Below, piece after piece: positions 1-6,424 of a DNA stretch of 8,281 bases. How positions within the stretch are numbered: the first letter of the stretch is position 1; each line of letters begins with the position of its first letter. Source of the stretch: an uncultured Aliiroseovarius sp. (lineage in GTDB: Bacteria; Pseudomonadota; Alphaproteobacteria; Rhodobacterales; Rhodobacteraceae); contig CALJDH010000320.1 of the NCBI GenBank assembly GCA_938023895.1, positions 1 through 8,281 on the forward strand. Direction: 5' to 3'. The notes beneath the pieces were generated by a model. The model searched no databases. It was not told the origin of the DNA and saw nothing but the letters and a program-made list of their open reading frames with translations. Both the position numbers and the translations under genes were made by a program.

Positions 1-286
1 CGTCCTCAAGCCGGATGGCATAGAACACACGTTCGTCCGAGATGCTGTCGAGCATGGAGAGGGCAGAGTAGGGAAGGTCGATGCTGATCTCGCCTCCGCT
101 TAGGCGGGCGCTGTCCAGAATGGACAGGGCGGATGCGGTCAACACGTTGTCTTGGCTTTCCTGCGCCACCTGCCGGGCAACGGATTGCACGACGAAATAG
201 ACGACAATCGCCAAAACGGCCGCACTAGCCAAGAGCGACAACATAAGTCTGCGGCGGATAGAGCCATGTGCGACGGGTGTGCTCAT
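1..286 (-). CDS. tctE: TctE-like sensor histidine kinase, N-terminal part only (runs off the left edge)
   Basis: Reading the minus strand from the ATG at 286-284 gives 95 open codons to the window edge. The product starts with a short basic cytoplasmic stretch (RRR at residues 11-13) and a membrane helix at about 14-34. A periplasmic part follows, containing GGEISIDLPYSALSML (64-79) and DERVFYAI (84-91). This resembles the two-component sensor kinase N-terminal domain (2CSK_N) of TctE/QseC-like kinases, which in TctE senses tricarboxylates in the periplasm and phosphorylates the partner regulator. The HAMP, phosphoacceptor His and ATPase parts lie outside the window, so kinase activity is inferred from family and context. 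The start overlaps the tctD stop (ATGA), and GAGG lies a few bases upstream, so the two are translationally coupled. Its ligand cannot be read from this fragment. Confidence 0.87.
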   Translation of the reverse strand, partial: MSTPVAHGSIRRRLMLSLLASAAVLAIVVYFVVQSVARQVAQESQDNVLTASALSILDSARLSGGEISIDLPYSALSMLDSISDERVFYAIRLED

Positions 287-948
287 GCGACCTCGAGCTT
301 ATAGCCAAGCCCGCGAATGGTGGTGATCTTTACGGTCGAAGTCTCAAGGTGCCGACGCAGCCGCCCGATATAGACTTCGATCGCGTTTTCGGTGACGTCT
401 TCGTCATAGGAGAACAGCCGGTCCACCAGCGTAGATTTTGAAAATACCTGTCCGGGCGCGTTGGCCAGAACCTCGAACAGACGCAGCTCGCGGGTGCGCA
501 GTTGGATGTCCTGATCAGGCAGTTTGAGCGTGCCCGACAGCGAATCGAAATGGAGATTGCCGAGGGTCAGAAGGTTCTGAGCGGCACCTCCTCGGCGGCG
601 CATCACTGCGCGGCACCGTGCCTCGAGCTCGGAAAAGTCGATAGGCTTGACCATGTAGTCATCCGCGCCAAGATCCAGAAGACCGACGCGATCTGCGACT
701 TCGGACCGTGCCGTCAGGACGATGACCGGCGTGCTTTCTTCCTGCTTTCGATGCTGTGCTAAGAAGGTGCGTCCGTCACCATCCGGAAGCATAATATCAA
801 GCAAAATCAAATCATAAGCCGTTGTGGCCGTGAAATCGCGTGCGGTCTGAAGATCCGGCGCGTGGTCGACGACATGACCATCCAGTATCAGCCTGTCCAC
901 GACAGCTTCGGCCAATTGTTCGTTGTCTTCGATCAGCAAGAACCGCAT
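283..948 (-). CDS. tctD: OmpR-family response regulator of the tricarboxylate transporter
   Basis: The 221-residue product has the normal length for an OmpR/PhoB regulator. The receiver domain (about 1-115) keeps the acidic pair E7/D8, the phosphoacceptor D51 in LLLDIMLPDGDG, T79 and K101 followed by P102. The C-terminal winged helix (about 125-221) ends in the typical VYIGRLRRHLE...TIRGLGYKL pattern. It should be phosphorylated by the kinase encoded just downstream and bind DNA as a dimer on direct repeats. Such repeats occur in the divergent control region next to tctC, so the natural target is the tctCBA operon. The name TctD rests on the neighbourhood: the sequence alone says only OmpR family. 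The ATG at 948 gives a complete receiver domain, though the ribosome-binding site ahead of it is weak. Confidence 0.93.
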   Translation of the reverse strand: MRFLLIEDNEQLAEAVVDRLILDGHVVDHAPDLQTARDFTATTAYDLILLDIMLPDGDGRTFLAQHRKQEESTPVIVLTARSEVADRVGLLDLGADDYMVKPIDFSELEARCRAVMRRRGGAAQNLLTLGNLHFDSLSGTLKLPDQDIQLRTRELRLFEVLANAPGQVFSKSTLVDRLFSYDEDVTENAIEVYIGRLRRHLETSTVKITTIRGLGYKLEVA

Positions 949-981
949 CAGATGTTTTCTATTTCCGCTAGTTTTTTAGTC

Positions 982-1015
982 GTGTCAGCTTTGTGTCAGC
1001 TTAGATTGTCACCTT
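982..1015 (+). promoter_or_regulatory. Putative TctD operator: tandem direct repeats in the divergent tctD/tctC control region
   Basis: The decamer GTGTCAGCTT occurs exactly at 982-991 and again at 993-1002, an 11-bp period. A third copy at 1006-1015 (TTGTCACCTT) matches 8 of 10 bases. OmpR-family regulators typically bind head-to-tail half-sites spaced about one helical turn apart, so this is the best candidate operator for the adjacent tctD product. It lies 34 bp from the tctD start and 52 bp from the tctC start and could serve either gene. TTGTCA at 1006-1011 is a 5/6 match to a -35 box but no good -10 box follows at the usual spacing, in keeping with an activator-dependent promoter. Binding is inference. 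Confidence 0.6.
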
Positions 1016-1066
1016 CTTCCGACATGAGCGGCAAGCGCCGCCAATGTCAAATGGGAGGACATAAAC

Positions 1067-2047
1067 ATGAAATTCACATTGGGCCGTCGCGCCTTTATCG
1101 CTGCTGCTGCATCGCTAAGCCTTGCTGCTCCGGTTTTTGCAGACGGCCACAAGGTCGTTGACAGCATTCACTTCCTGATCCCCGGTGGCGCAGGCGGCGG
1201 CTGGGACGGCACCGCACGTGGCACCGGCGAAGCACTGACCGGCGCAGGTCTGGTTGGCACCGCATCCTACGAAAACATGTCGGGTGGCGGCGGTGGTAAG
1301 GCCATCGGCTATCTGATCGAAAACGCGGACAGCCAGCATGGCACGCTGATGGTCAACTCGACCCCGATCGTGATCCGCTCGCTGACGGGCGTGTTCCCGC
1401 ACAACTTCCGCGACCTGACGCTGGTCTCGGGCACCATCGGTGACTATGCCGCGCTGGTCGTTGGCAAAGACAGCCCGATCAATTCGATGTCGGACCTGCT
1501 GGCAGCCTATGATGCTGACGCATCCGGCACTGCAATCGGTGGCGGCTCGGTTCCGGGCGGTATGGACCACCTTGTTGCTGCCATGGTTATGGAAGCAGCC
1601 GGTAAGGACGCGCTGAACGTGAAGTACATTCCGTACGATGCGGGCGGCAAGGCTATGGCAGCGCTGCTGTCGGGTGAAATCGCAGCCCTGTCGACCGGGT
1701 TCTCGGAAGCGGTTGCTCTGGCACAGGCTGGCGAAGTCAAGATCATCGGCGTGACCTCGGACGAGCGTGTGGACGCTTATGGCGACGCACCCACGATGAA
1801 GGAACAGGGTATCGACACCACCTTCGTCAACTGGCGCGGTTTCTTTGGTGCCCCCGGCCTGCCGGCAGACAAGCTGGCCATGTACCAAGAAGCCATCACC
1901 AAGATGTATGACACTCCGGAATGGGAAGCCGTGCGCGCTCGCAATGGCTGGGTGAACATCCACAACTCGGGTGATGACTTCAAAACCTTCCTGGAAGCAC
2001 AGGAGAAGGTCATTGGTGACCTGATGAAGAAGCTGGGCTTCCTCTAA
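1067..2047 (+). CDS. tctC: TctC-type periplasmic solute-binding protein of a tripartite tricarboxylate transporter
   Basis: This 326-residue protein has the usual length for the TctC/Bug family. The N-terminus is an export signal with a twin-arginine-like start (LGRRAFIAAAAS, 5-16) and a likely cleavage after PVFA (25). Whether Tat or Sec is used is uncertain. The mature protein opens with the ligand-loop pattern IPGGAGGGWD (38-47), carries a second glycine-rich loop at 158-166 (GGGSVPGGM) and the family signature APTMKEQGID...NWRGFFGAPGLP (251-276). It should capture a carboxylate, possibly citrate or a related tricarboxylate, and hand it to TctBA. The substrate cannot be read from the sequence. 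GGGAGGA at 1053-1059 is a strong ribosome-binding site 7 bases ahead of the ATG. It is the first gene of the operon and is followed by a hairpin before tctB, as expected for an abundant binding protein. Confidence 0.94.
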   Translation: MKFTLGRRAFIAAAASLSLAAPVFADGHKVVDSIHFLIPGGAGGGWDGTARGTGEALTGAGLVGTASYENMSGGGGGKAIGYLIENADSQHGTLMVNSTPIVIRSLTGVFPHNFRDLTLVSGTIGDYAALVVGKDSPINSMSDLLAAYDADASGTAIGGGSVPGGMDHLVAAMVMEAAGKDALNVKYIPYDAGGKAMAALLSGEIAALSTGFSEAVALAQAGEVKIIGVTSDERVDAYGDAPTMKEQGIDTTFVNWRGFFGAPGLPADKLAMYQEAITKMYDTPEWEAVRARNGWVNIHNSGDDFKTFLEAQEKVIGDLMKKLGFL

Positions 2048-2064
2048 ACCACTCACGCACTACC

Positions 2065-2091
2065 ACAACCGGCCTGTTCTGGGCCGGTTGT
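2065..2091 (+). terminator. Intercistronic hairpin between tctC and tctB (partial terminator or mRNA-stabilising stem)
   Basis: ACAACCGGCC (2065-2074) and GGCCGGTTGT (2082-2091) form a perfect 10-bp GC-rich stem with a 7-base loop, starting 18 bases after the tctC stop. Downstream sequence has only a short T run (GTTTT at 2094-2098), weaker than a full intrinsic terminator. The tctB ribosome-binding site and start follow at once, so it most likely lets part of the transcripts through or protects the tctC mRNA 3' end. Either would give more TctC than TctA and TctB. Confidence 0.7.
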
Positions 2092-2113
2092 ACGTTTTCC
2101 AAGGGAGGGGACA

Positions 2114-2596
2114 ATGGCACTGGACCGCTGGGTTGCATTCGTCATTCTGTGCGCCGCACTGGCTTATGGCTATGCCGCATTTTTCACCATGGACGCGTCT
2201 TTGCCGCCGTTCATGCAGCGCAATCCGATCTGGCCAAGCACCTTTCCCAAGGTTCTGGCCGTACTAACGATCGCCACGTCGCTGTTCATCCTGCTGGGGT
2301 TCGAAAAAGCGCCGGAAAGTGATCAAGAGCCGGACATCGATTACCGGCGTCTGGGGGACTATCACCTGGGCCAAGCGCTGACGCTCTTGGGGTTGATGGT
2401 GGCCTATGCGTTGCTTCTACGCCCCGCAGGCTTCCTGTTCGCGACCTTCGCCTTTCTAAGCTGCGGAGCCTTCGCGCTGGGCGAACGCAAGTTCCATATC
2501 CTTCTGCCTATCGCGGCCATTGCCAGCTTCATCGTCTGGTACTTGGTGGACGAGGTGCTGGGTATCTTCCTGCGCCCCTGGCCGTTCTTTATCTAA
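2114..2596 (+). CDS. tctB: TctB-type small membrane subunit of the tripartite tricarboxylate transporter
   Basis: The product is a 160-residue hydrophobic protein, the usual size of TctB. Predicted membrane segments lie at about 6-25, 45-63, 84-102, 103-122 and 127-153. The two segments 84-122 are separated only by the RPAG turn. The PSTFPKVLA motif at 41-49 matches the conserved Phe-Pro element of the family, which precedes the second helix. TctB is the poorly conserved partner of TctA in the inner membrane; its precise role in the complex is not settled. GGGAGGGG at 2103-2110 is a strong ribosome-binding site before the ATG. The gene lies between tctC and tctA, 11 bases ahead of the latter, so identity rests on size, topology and position together. 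Confidence 0.9.
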   Translation: MALDRWVAFVILCAALAYGYAAFFTMDASLPPFMQRNPIWPSTFPKVLAVLTIATSLFILLGFEKAPESDQEPDIDYRRLGDYHLGQALTLLGLMVAYALLLRPAGFLFATFAFLSCGAFALGERKFHILLPIAAIASFIVWYLVDEVLGIFLRPWPFFI

Positions 2597-2607
2597 GGAG
2601 CTGAGAC

Positions 2608-4122
2608 ATGATCGAAGGACTTCTGAACGGCCTTAGCGCCGCATTTTCAATTCAAAATCTGTTGATGGTGATCGCCGGTTGTCTGATCGGCACGTTCATC
2701 GGCATGTTGCCCGGTTTGGGCCCGATGTCGATTATCGCCATTATGATTCCCGTCGCGATCACCATTGGTGATCCGTCGGCTGCCATCATCCTGTTGGCTG
2801 GTGTGTACTACGGCGCCATTTTCGGCGGCTCAACCTCGTCCATCCTGCTGAACGCGCCGGGTGTGGCGGGGACCGTGGCGTCCAGTTTCGATGGCTACCC
2901 GATGGCCCGAAAAGGGCAGGCGGGTAAGGCGCTGACCATTGCGGCCATCGCCTCGTTCGCGGGGGGCAGCATCGGTGCGCTGTTGCTGATGATCTTCGCC
3001 CCCATGCTGTCGACCGTCGCGCTGCTGTTTCACTCGGCCGAGTACTTCGCGTTGATGGTCGTTGGCTTGTCAGCCATCGCGGCCTTCGCGGGGACCGGCA
3101 ACGTGGGCAAGGCGATCCTGATGACCTTGCTGGGTCTTGTTATGGCCACGGTGGGCGAAGGTGCCTTGTTCAACATGCCGCGTTTCACCATGGGGCTGAT
3201 GGACCTTCAGTCCGGCTTCAGCTTCATCACGCTGGCCATGGCGATGTTCGCCCTGCCCGAGGCGCTGTTTTTGGTCCTGAACCCGAAACGGTCGGCCCAA
3301 GGTGCCAGCGGCAAGATCGAGAACCTGCGCATCACCCGCGAAGAGGGGCGCAAAATCGCCCCTGTCATTGGCCGCCAGTCGATTCAAGGTTTCTTCATCG
3401 GCGTGCTGCCGGGGGCGGGGGCGACCATCGCCTCGTTCCTTGGCTACGCTGTAGAACGCAACATCGCGACCAAGGAAGAACAGGAAGAGTTCGGCAAAGG
3501 GGCCATCAAAGGTCTGGCCGCACCTGAAACCGCGAACAACGCGGCCTGTACAGGTTCGTTCGTACCGCTTCTGACGCTGGGCATTCCCGGCTCGGGCACC
3601 ACGGCGATCCTGCTGGGCGCACTGATCGCGCTGAACGTCACCCCAGGCCCGCGCCTGATGATCGACGAGCCGCAGATCTTCTGGGCGGTCATCATCTCGA
3701 TGTATATCGGCAACCTTGTGCTGCTGATCCTGAACCTGCCGCTGATCCCCTATATCGCCAAGGTTCTTGCCATCCCGCGCAACTACCTGATTCCGTTCAT
3801 CCTCTTCTTTACATTGATGGGCAGCTATATCGGGCAGAACAACGCGACCGAGCTGTTGATCCTTGTCGGCATGGGCATCTGTGCGACGGTCCTGAAGTTC
3901 GCGGATTACCCGCTGGCACCGCTGCTGATCGGCTTCATTCTGGGCGGCATGCTGGAAGACAACTTCTCGCGCTCGATGCAGCTTTATGATGGGATCGGGT
4001 TCATCGTTGACCGTCCAATGACCCTTGGTCTGTTGGTGATTGCGGTTCTGCTGGTGGTCATCCCAAGCTATCGCGCGCGTCGTGCGAAAGCCCGTCAGGA
4101 AGGCGTGGCAGAAGGGGATTGA
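2608..4122 (+). CDS. tctA: TctA-type large membrane subunit (permease) of the tripartite tricarboxylate transporter
   Basis: The product has 504 residues, the standard TctA length, and many membrane helices. Family landmarks are intact: IGMLPGLGPMS (31-41), YGAIFGGSTSSILLNAPG (68-85), GVLPGAGATIASFLGY (265-280) and TGSFVPLLTLGIPGSGTT (305-322). The first and third motifs, and the second and fourth, look like counterparts of each other, as expected for a transporter built from two related halves. TctA forms the ion-driven pathway across the inner membrane for substrate delivered by TctC. The C-terminus is short and basic (RARRAKAR), probably cytoplasmic. AAGGAG at 2595-2600 overlaps the tctB stop codon and sits 7 bases before the ATG, showing tight coupling with tctB. 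Confidence 0.96.
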   Translation: MIEGLLNGLSAAFSIQNLLMVIAGCLIGTFIGMLPGLGPMSIIAIMIPVAITIGDPSAAIILLAGVYYGAIFGGSTSSILLNAPGVAGTVASSFDGYPMARKGQAGKALTIAAIASFAGGSIGALLLMIFAPMLSTVALLFHSAEYFALMVVGLSAIAAFAGTGNVGKAILMTLLGLVMATVGEGALFNMPRFTMGLMDLQSGFSFITLAMAMFALPEALFLVLNPKRSAQGASGKIENLRITREEGRKIAPVIGRQSIQGFFIGVLPGAGATIASFLGYAVERNIATKEEQEEFGKGAIKGLAAPETANNAACTGSFVPLLTLGIPGSGTTAILLGALIALNVTPGPRLMIDEPQIFWAVIISMYIGNLVLLILNLPLIPYIAKVLAIPRNYLIPFILFFTLMGSYIGQNNATELLILVGMGICATVLKFADYPLAPLLIGFILGGMLEDNFSRSMQLYDGIGFIVDRPMTLGLLVIAVLLVVIPSYRARRAKARQEGVAEGD

Positions 4123-4155
4123 TATCTATGTCAATTATGGTGAAAGGCTAACAGC

Positions 4156-5172
4156 ATGTCGCGTGCTATGACCTTTCTTATCGCAGGTGCAGGCAGTCTG
4201 GGGTTCTTCATCCTCGGGCTGCCTTTGCCGTTCCTGCTTGGACCGATGTCTGCCTGCCTGATTGCTGCCCTTGCGGGGATGCAACTGAAGGGCGCGGGAC
4301 AGTTTGGCCTGTTCATGCGGACGTTCCTTGGCGTCGCGGTCGGAAGCTCGATCACGCCCGAGCTGTTGGGCCGGATGCCCGAGATCGCCAGTTCCTTGGC
4401 CTTCGTGCCGCTGTTCATCGCGACCATTGCCGTGGTGGGATACCCGCTGCTGCGTCATGTTTTCGGTCTGGACCCAGTTACGTCATGGTACAGCGCCATG
4501 CCCGGCGGGCTTCAGGATATGCTGATCTTCGGCGAGGAAGCCGGCGGCGATCCGCGCGCGCTGTCCTTGATCCACGCGACCCGCGTTGTCGTTTTGGTTA
4601 GCTGTGCGCCTGTCTTGATGCAGTTTGTCTGGGGGCTGGACCTAAGCGCCGCGCCGGGGCAGCCGATGTCGGCGGTCTCACCCACGCAGATTGCGATCAT
4701 GGTTGCGGCAGGCTTGGGCGGATGGAAGTTCTTCGAGCGGATCGGCCTGTTCGGCGCCTCGATTCTGGGCCCGATGATCGTAACCACCGCCTTGTCACTG
4801 GCTGGCGTGATTGAAACCCGCCCCCCGGCCGAGATCATTCAAGCCGCTCAGTTCTTCATCGGCATCGCCGTGGGTGTGAAGTATGTCGGGATAACCAGCC
4901 GGGAAATCCGCGTGAACGTCTTTGCTGGGGTCCTCTATTCGGTCCTGCTTGGGGTGATCTCGTTCGGGTTCTTCGTCGTCATCACCCGACTGGAGCTTGC
5001 CCCGTCCCTTGATGCGCTTCTGGCCTTCCTGCCCGGTGGTCAGGCGGAAATGGTGGTGATTGCGATCATCGCGGGTTCGGATCTGGCCTATGTCGTCACG
5101 CACCACATCCTGAGGATCGTGATTGTCGTGCTATTTGCCCCGGTGATTGGGCGCAGGTTTCCTGAGCGCTGA
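4156..5172 (+). CDS. AbrB-domain (PF05145-type) membrane protein, last gene of the transporter operon
   Basis: This 338-residue integral membrane protein is built as two repeats. FLLGPMSA (26-33) corresponds to ILGPMIV (203-209), GVAVGSSIT (59-67) to GIAVGVKYVGIT (236-247), and MPGGLQDMLIFGEEAG (115-130) to LPGGQAEMVVIAIIAG (292-307). Each half then has an H-x(2-3)-R-VV segment and an AP-V ending. This matches the AbrB duplication family, often annotated as 'AbrB family transcriptional regulator' or 'ammonia monooxygenase'. Both labels are misleading, because this is a multi-helix membrane protein with no DNA-binding domain or oxygenase features. It starts 33 bases after tctA with GAAAGG (4142-4147) ahead of the ATG and no terminator between, so it is probably co-transcribed. 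Its function is unknown; a transporter or an accessory to the TTT system are both possible. Confidence 0.85.
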   Translation: MSRAMTFLIAGAGSLGFFILGLPLPFLLGPMSACLIAALAGMQLKGAGQFGLFMRTFLGVAVGSSITPELLGRMPEIASSLAFVPLFIATIAVVGYPLLRHVFGLDPVTSWYSAMPGGLQDMLIFGEEAGGDPRALSLIHATRVVVLVSCAPVLMQFVWGLDLSAAPGQPMSAVSPTQIAIMVAAGLGGWKFFERIGLFGASILGPMIVTTALSLAGVIETRPPAEIIQAAQFFIGIAVGVKYVGITSREIRVNVFAGVLYSVLLGVISFGFFVVITRLELAPSLDALLAFLPGGQAEMVVIAIIAGSDLAYVVTHHILRIVIVVLFAPVIGRRFPER

Positions 5173-5214
5173 AACGCGCCGGACCAGCGTTCATCACGTT
5201 CTAGGAATGTTGGC
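5173..5214. other. Short convergent gap between the AbrB-domain gene and the zinc-ribbon gene
   Basis: Only 42 bases separate the two stop codons. The sole structure seen is a weak inverted repeat, AACGC (5173-5177) and GCGTT (5187-5191), with a 9-base loop and no T run. It is too weak to call a bidirectional terminator with confidence. Confidence 0.3.
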
Positions 5215-6264
5215 TTACCCTTCGGACGAGGTGTCCATCAAGCCGCGCATCTTCTCGATCGCGGATTGCATCGCGCCCTCCAGCCAAAGACGAACGCTGT
5301 CGCCCATCGTCGTATACTGGTCAAGCGCACCCTGTGCTTGCGGGAAGCGTTCGCTGATTTGCGGGGCCAGTACATAAAGGCTGACCAGCAGAACAGCCAG
5401 CAGGATTGTCAGGCTGAAACCGCGACGGAATCCTTTGCCACCCGACGCAGATTCTCCGGCCATTGGACCAAGATCGATGCGGGTGTCATCCGCGCCATCC
5501 GGCGTATCGAGGGTCGAGTTGATCTCTTCAATATCCGGAAGCATGTCGCGGCTGCGCAGATCTTTTTCTTCTACTTCTTCTTCTGCGGCCGCTGCATCCA
5601 CTTCCATTTGTCGAATGCGGGCGGCGAGCTCTTCGTCGTTGTTCTTCTGGGCCGCGTCCAAACCAAGATCCGTCTGCGTTTCAAGCCCATGGCTTTCAGC
5701 CTCTCGGGCGCGCAGTTCTTGCTTGGCTTCTTCTTGCAGGATCTGTTTGACCTCGTTGCTGACCTCTTTGCGGGGTGCAGCGGCGGGCATTGGGGTGACT
5801 TCGGCGTCATCATCATCGCTATCGCCAGCGTCCACGGGTTCGATCTCAGCCTCAGCCTCAGCCTCAGCCTCAGCTTCGGGCTCGCTTGCCTCGACCTTGG
5901 CTTCATCCGATTCGACTTCGACCTCGTCTGATCCGGATTCAGGCGCGGCCTCATTTTCGACTTCGGCTACGTCGTCACTTTCCTGAGCCTCGGCGTCTGG
6001 CTCAACCTCGGGTGTAGATTCGGTGGTCGGGGATTGCTCTGGTTCCGGTTCCGAAGCAGGTGCTTCTTCGGCCGCCGGCGCGCTCGGCGTCGGAACCCCG
6101 ATTTTTGGTTCAGGTTTGTCTTCGGCCTTGGTAGTTGCGGGTCGTGGTGGAGTGAAAAACCACGCGTGCCCACAATTCGAACACTGAACATCGCGCCCAC
6201 CTTCGGGCATGACACGATCATCAACTTCGTACTGAGCGCCGCAATTGGGACAAACCAAACGCAT
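5215..6264 (-). CDS. MJ0042-type zinc-ribbon protein with acidic repetitive middle and C-terminal membrane helix
   Basis: The 349-residue product begins with a zinc ribbon, MRLVCPNCGAQYEV...VQCSNCGHAWF, with metal-binding cysteines at 5, 8, 28 and 31 (MJ0042/zinc_ribbon_5 pattern). Residues about 40-160 are a low-complexity stretch rich in Glu, Asp, Ala, Pro and Ser, including an (AE)n run at about 131-140 and SDDDDAE (149-155). A charged, probably helical part follows (EVKQILQEEAKQELRAREAE, 171-190), then a membrane helix at about 282-301 and a 48-residue tail. The basic GFRRGF ahead of the helix suggests a cytoplasmic zinc ribbon and a periplasmic tail. The frame stays open upstream to 6420, but those 52 codons lack family features. 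ATG 6264 puts the zinc ribbon at the N-terminus, as is usual, with AGGGGATAGG just before it. Function is unknown; it faces ftsE across a shared upstream region. Confidence 0.85.
   Translation of the reverse strand: MRLVCPNCGAQYEVDDRVMPEGGRDVQCSNCGHAWFFTPPRPATTKAEDKPEPKIGVPTPSAPAAEEAPASEPEPEQSPTTESTPEVEPDAEAQESDDVAEVENEAAPESGSDEVEVESDEAKVEASEPEAEAEAEAEAEIEPVDAGDSDDDDAEVTPMPAAAPRKEVSNEVKQILQEEAKQELRAREAESHGLETQTDLGLDAAQKNNDEELAARIRQMEVDAAAAEEEVEEKDLRSRDMLPDIEEINSTLDTPDGADDTRIDLGPMAGESASGGKGFRRGFSLTILLAVLLVSLYVLAPQISERFPQAQGALDQYTTMGDSVRLWLEGAMQSAIEKMRGLMDTSSEG
5845..5874 (+). repeat. Hexanucleotide tandem repeat, five perfect CTCAGC copies, inside the zinc-ribbon gene
   Basis: CTCAGC is repeated five times without mismatch. 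On the coding (minus) strand the unit reads GCTGAG, giving alternating Ala-Glu in the acidic linker. Because the unit is six bases, gain or loss of copies would change linker length by two residues and never shift the frame. Confidence 0.9.
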
Positions 6265-6290
6265 TTTATACCTATCCCCTAAGATCGACT

Positions 6291-6300
6291 GGAAATTTCC
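6291..6300. promoter_or_regulatory. Perfect palindrome GGAAATTTCC in the zinc-ribbon gene leader
   Basis: The 10-bp sequence is its own reverse complement and lies 27 bases ahead of the zinc-ribbon start, downstream of the suggested promoter. It might be an operator, but a palindrome of this length can arise by chance and no regulator can be named. Confidence 0.25.
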
Positions 6301-6316
6301 CGCCTCAATCAAGAGT

Positions 6317-6345
6317 AATATGAGCAAAAAGCTTGTGGAAATCAA
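6317..6345 (-). promoter_or_regulatory. Possible sigma-70-like promoter for the zinc-ribbon gene
   Basis: On the minus strand TTGATT (6345-6340) and CATATT (6322-6317) are each 4/6 matches to the -35 and -10 consensus, with exactly 17 bases between them. It lies about 50 bases ahead of the start at 6264. The boxes are imperfect, so this is a suggestion only. No comparable pair was found for ftsE on the other strand. Confidence 0.3.
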
Positions 6346-6410
6346 ACACTCGTGTGTCGCACATTGAAACAATCGGCTAGCTGATGCACAACTAGCGCCA
6401 AGCAAGCACG

Positions 6411-6424
6411 AGGGCATCACATTG
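6411..6424 (+). promoter_or_regulatory. Ribosome-binding site and TTG start that fix the ftsE start
   Basis: AGGG at 6411-6414 sits 7 bases before TTG at 6422-6424. Reading upstream in the same frame gives no ATG or GTG before the stop TGA at 6365-6367. Beginning at TTG yields MIELEQVAYGYG, which aligns with the start of known FtsE proteins (MIRFEHVSKAY in E. coli). Confidence 0.75.

Noticed and set aside
1115..2056. Open frame of 313 codons on the minus strand, antisense to tctC
   Set aside because: It lies wholly against a clear tctC gene, has no recognisable domain and a His/Arg/Gln-rich composition typical of the shadow of a high-GC gene with strong codon bias.
4156..5172. Reading the AbrB-domain gene as a transcriptional regulator or an ammonia monooxygenase
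   Set aside because: The protein is hydrophobic over nearly its whole length with two membrane-type repeats and has no DNA-binding or oxygenase features; the names are inherited database labels.
5173..5191. Inverted repeat AACGC/GCGTT as a terminator after the AbrB-domain gene
   Set aside because: The stem is only 5 bp with a 9-base loop and no T run, so it is within what chance would give.
5435..5986. 183-codon Ser/Ala-rich open frame on the plus strand, antisense to the zinc-ribbon gene
   Set aside because: Its serine runs are the complement of the Glu/Asp-rich codons of the zinc-ribbon gene; no ribosome-binding site or domain supports it.
6265..6420. 52-codon upstream extension of the zinc-ribbon gene, with a hydrophobic stretch that could mimic a signal or membrane segment
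   Set aside because: The zinc ribbon is normally at the N-terminus, a ribosome-binding site precedes ATG 6264, and the extension would run across the likely promoter to within 2 bases of the ftsE start.
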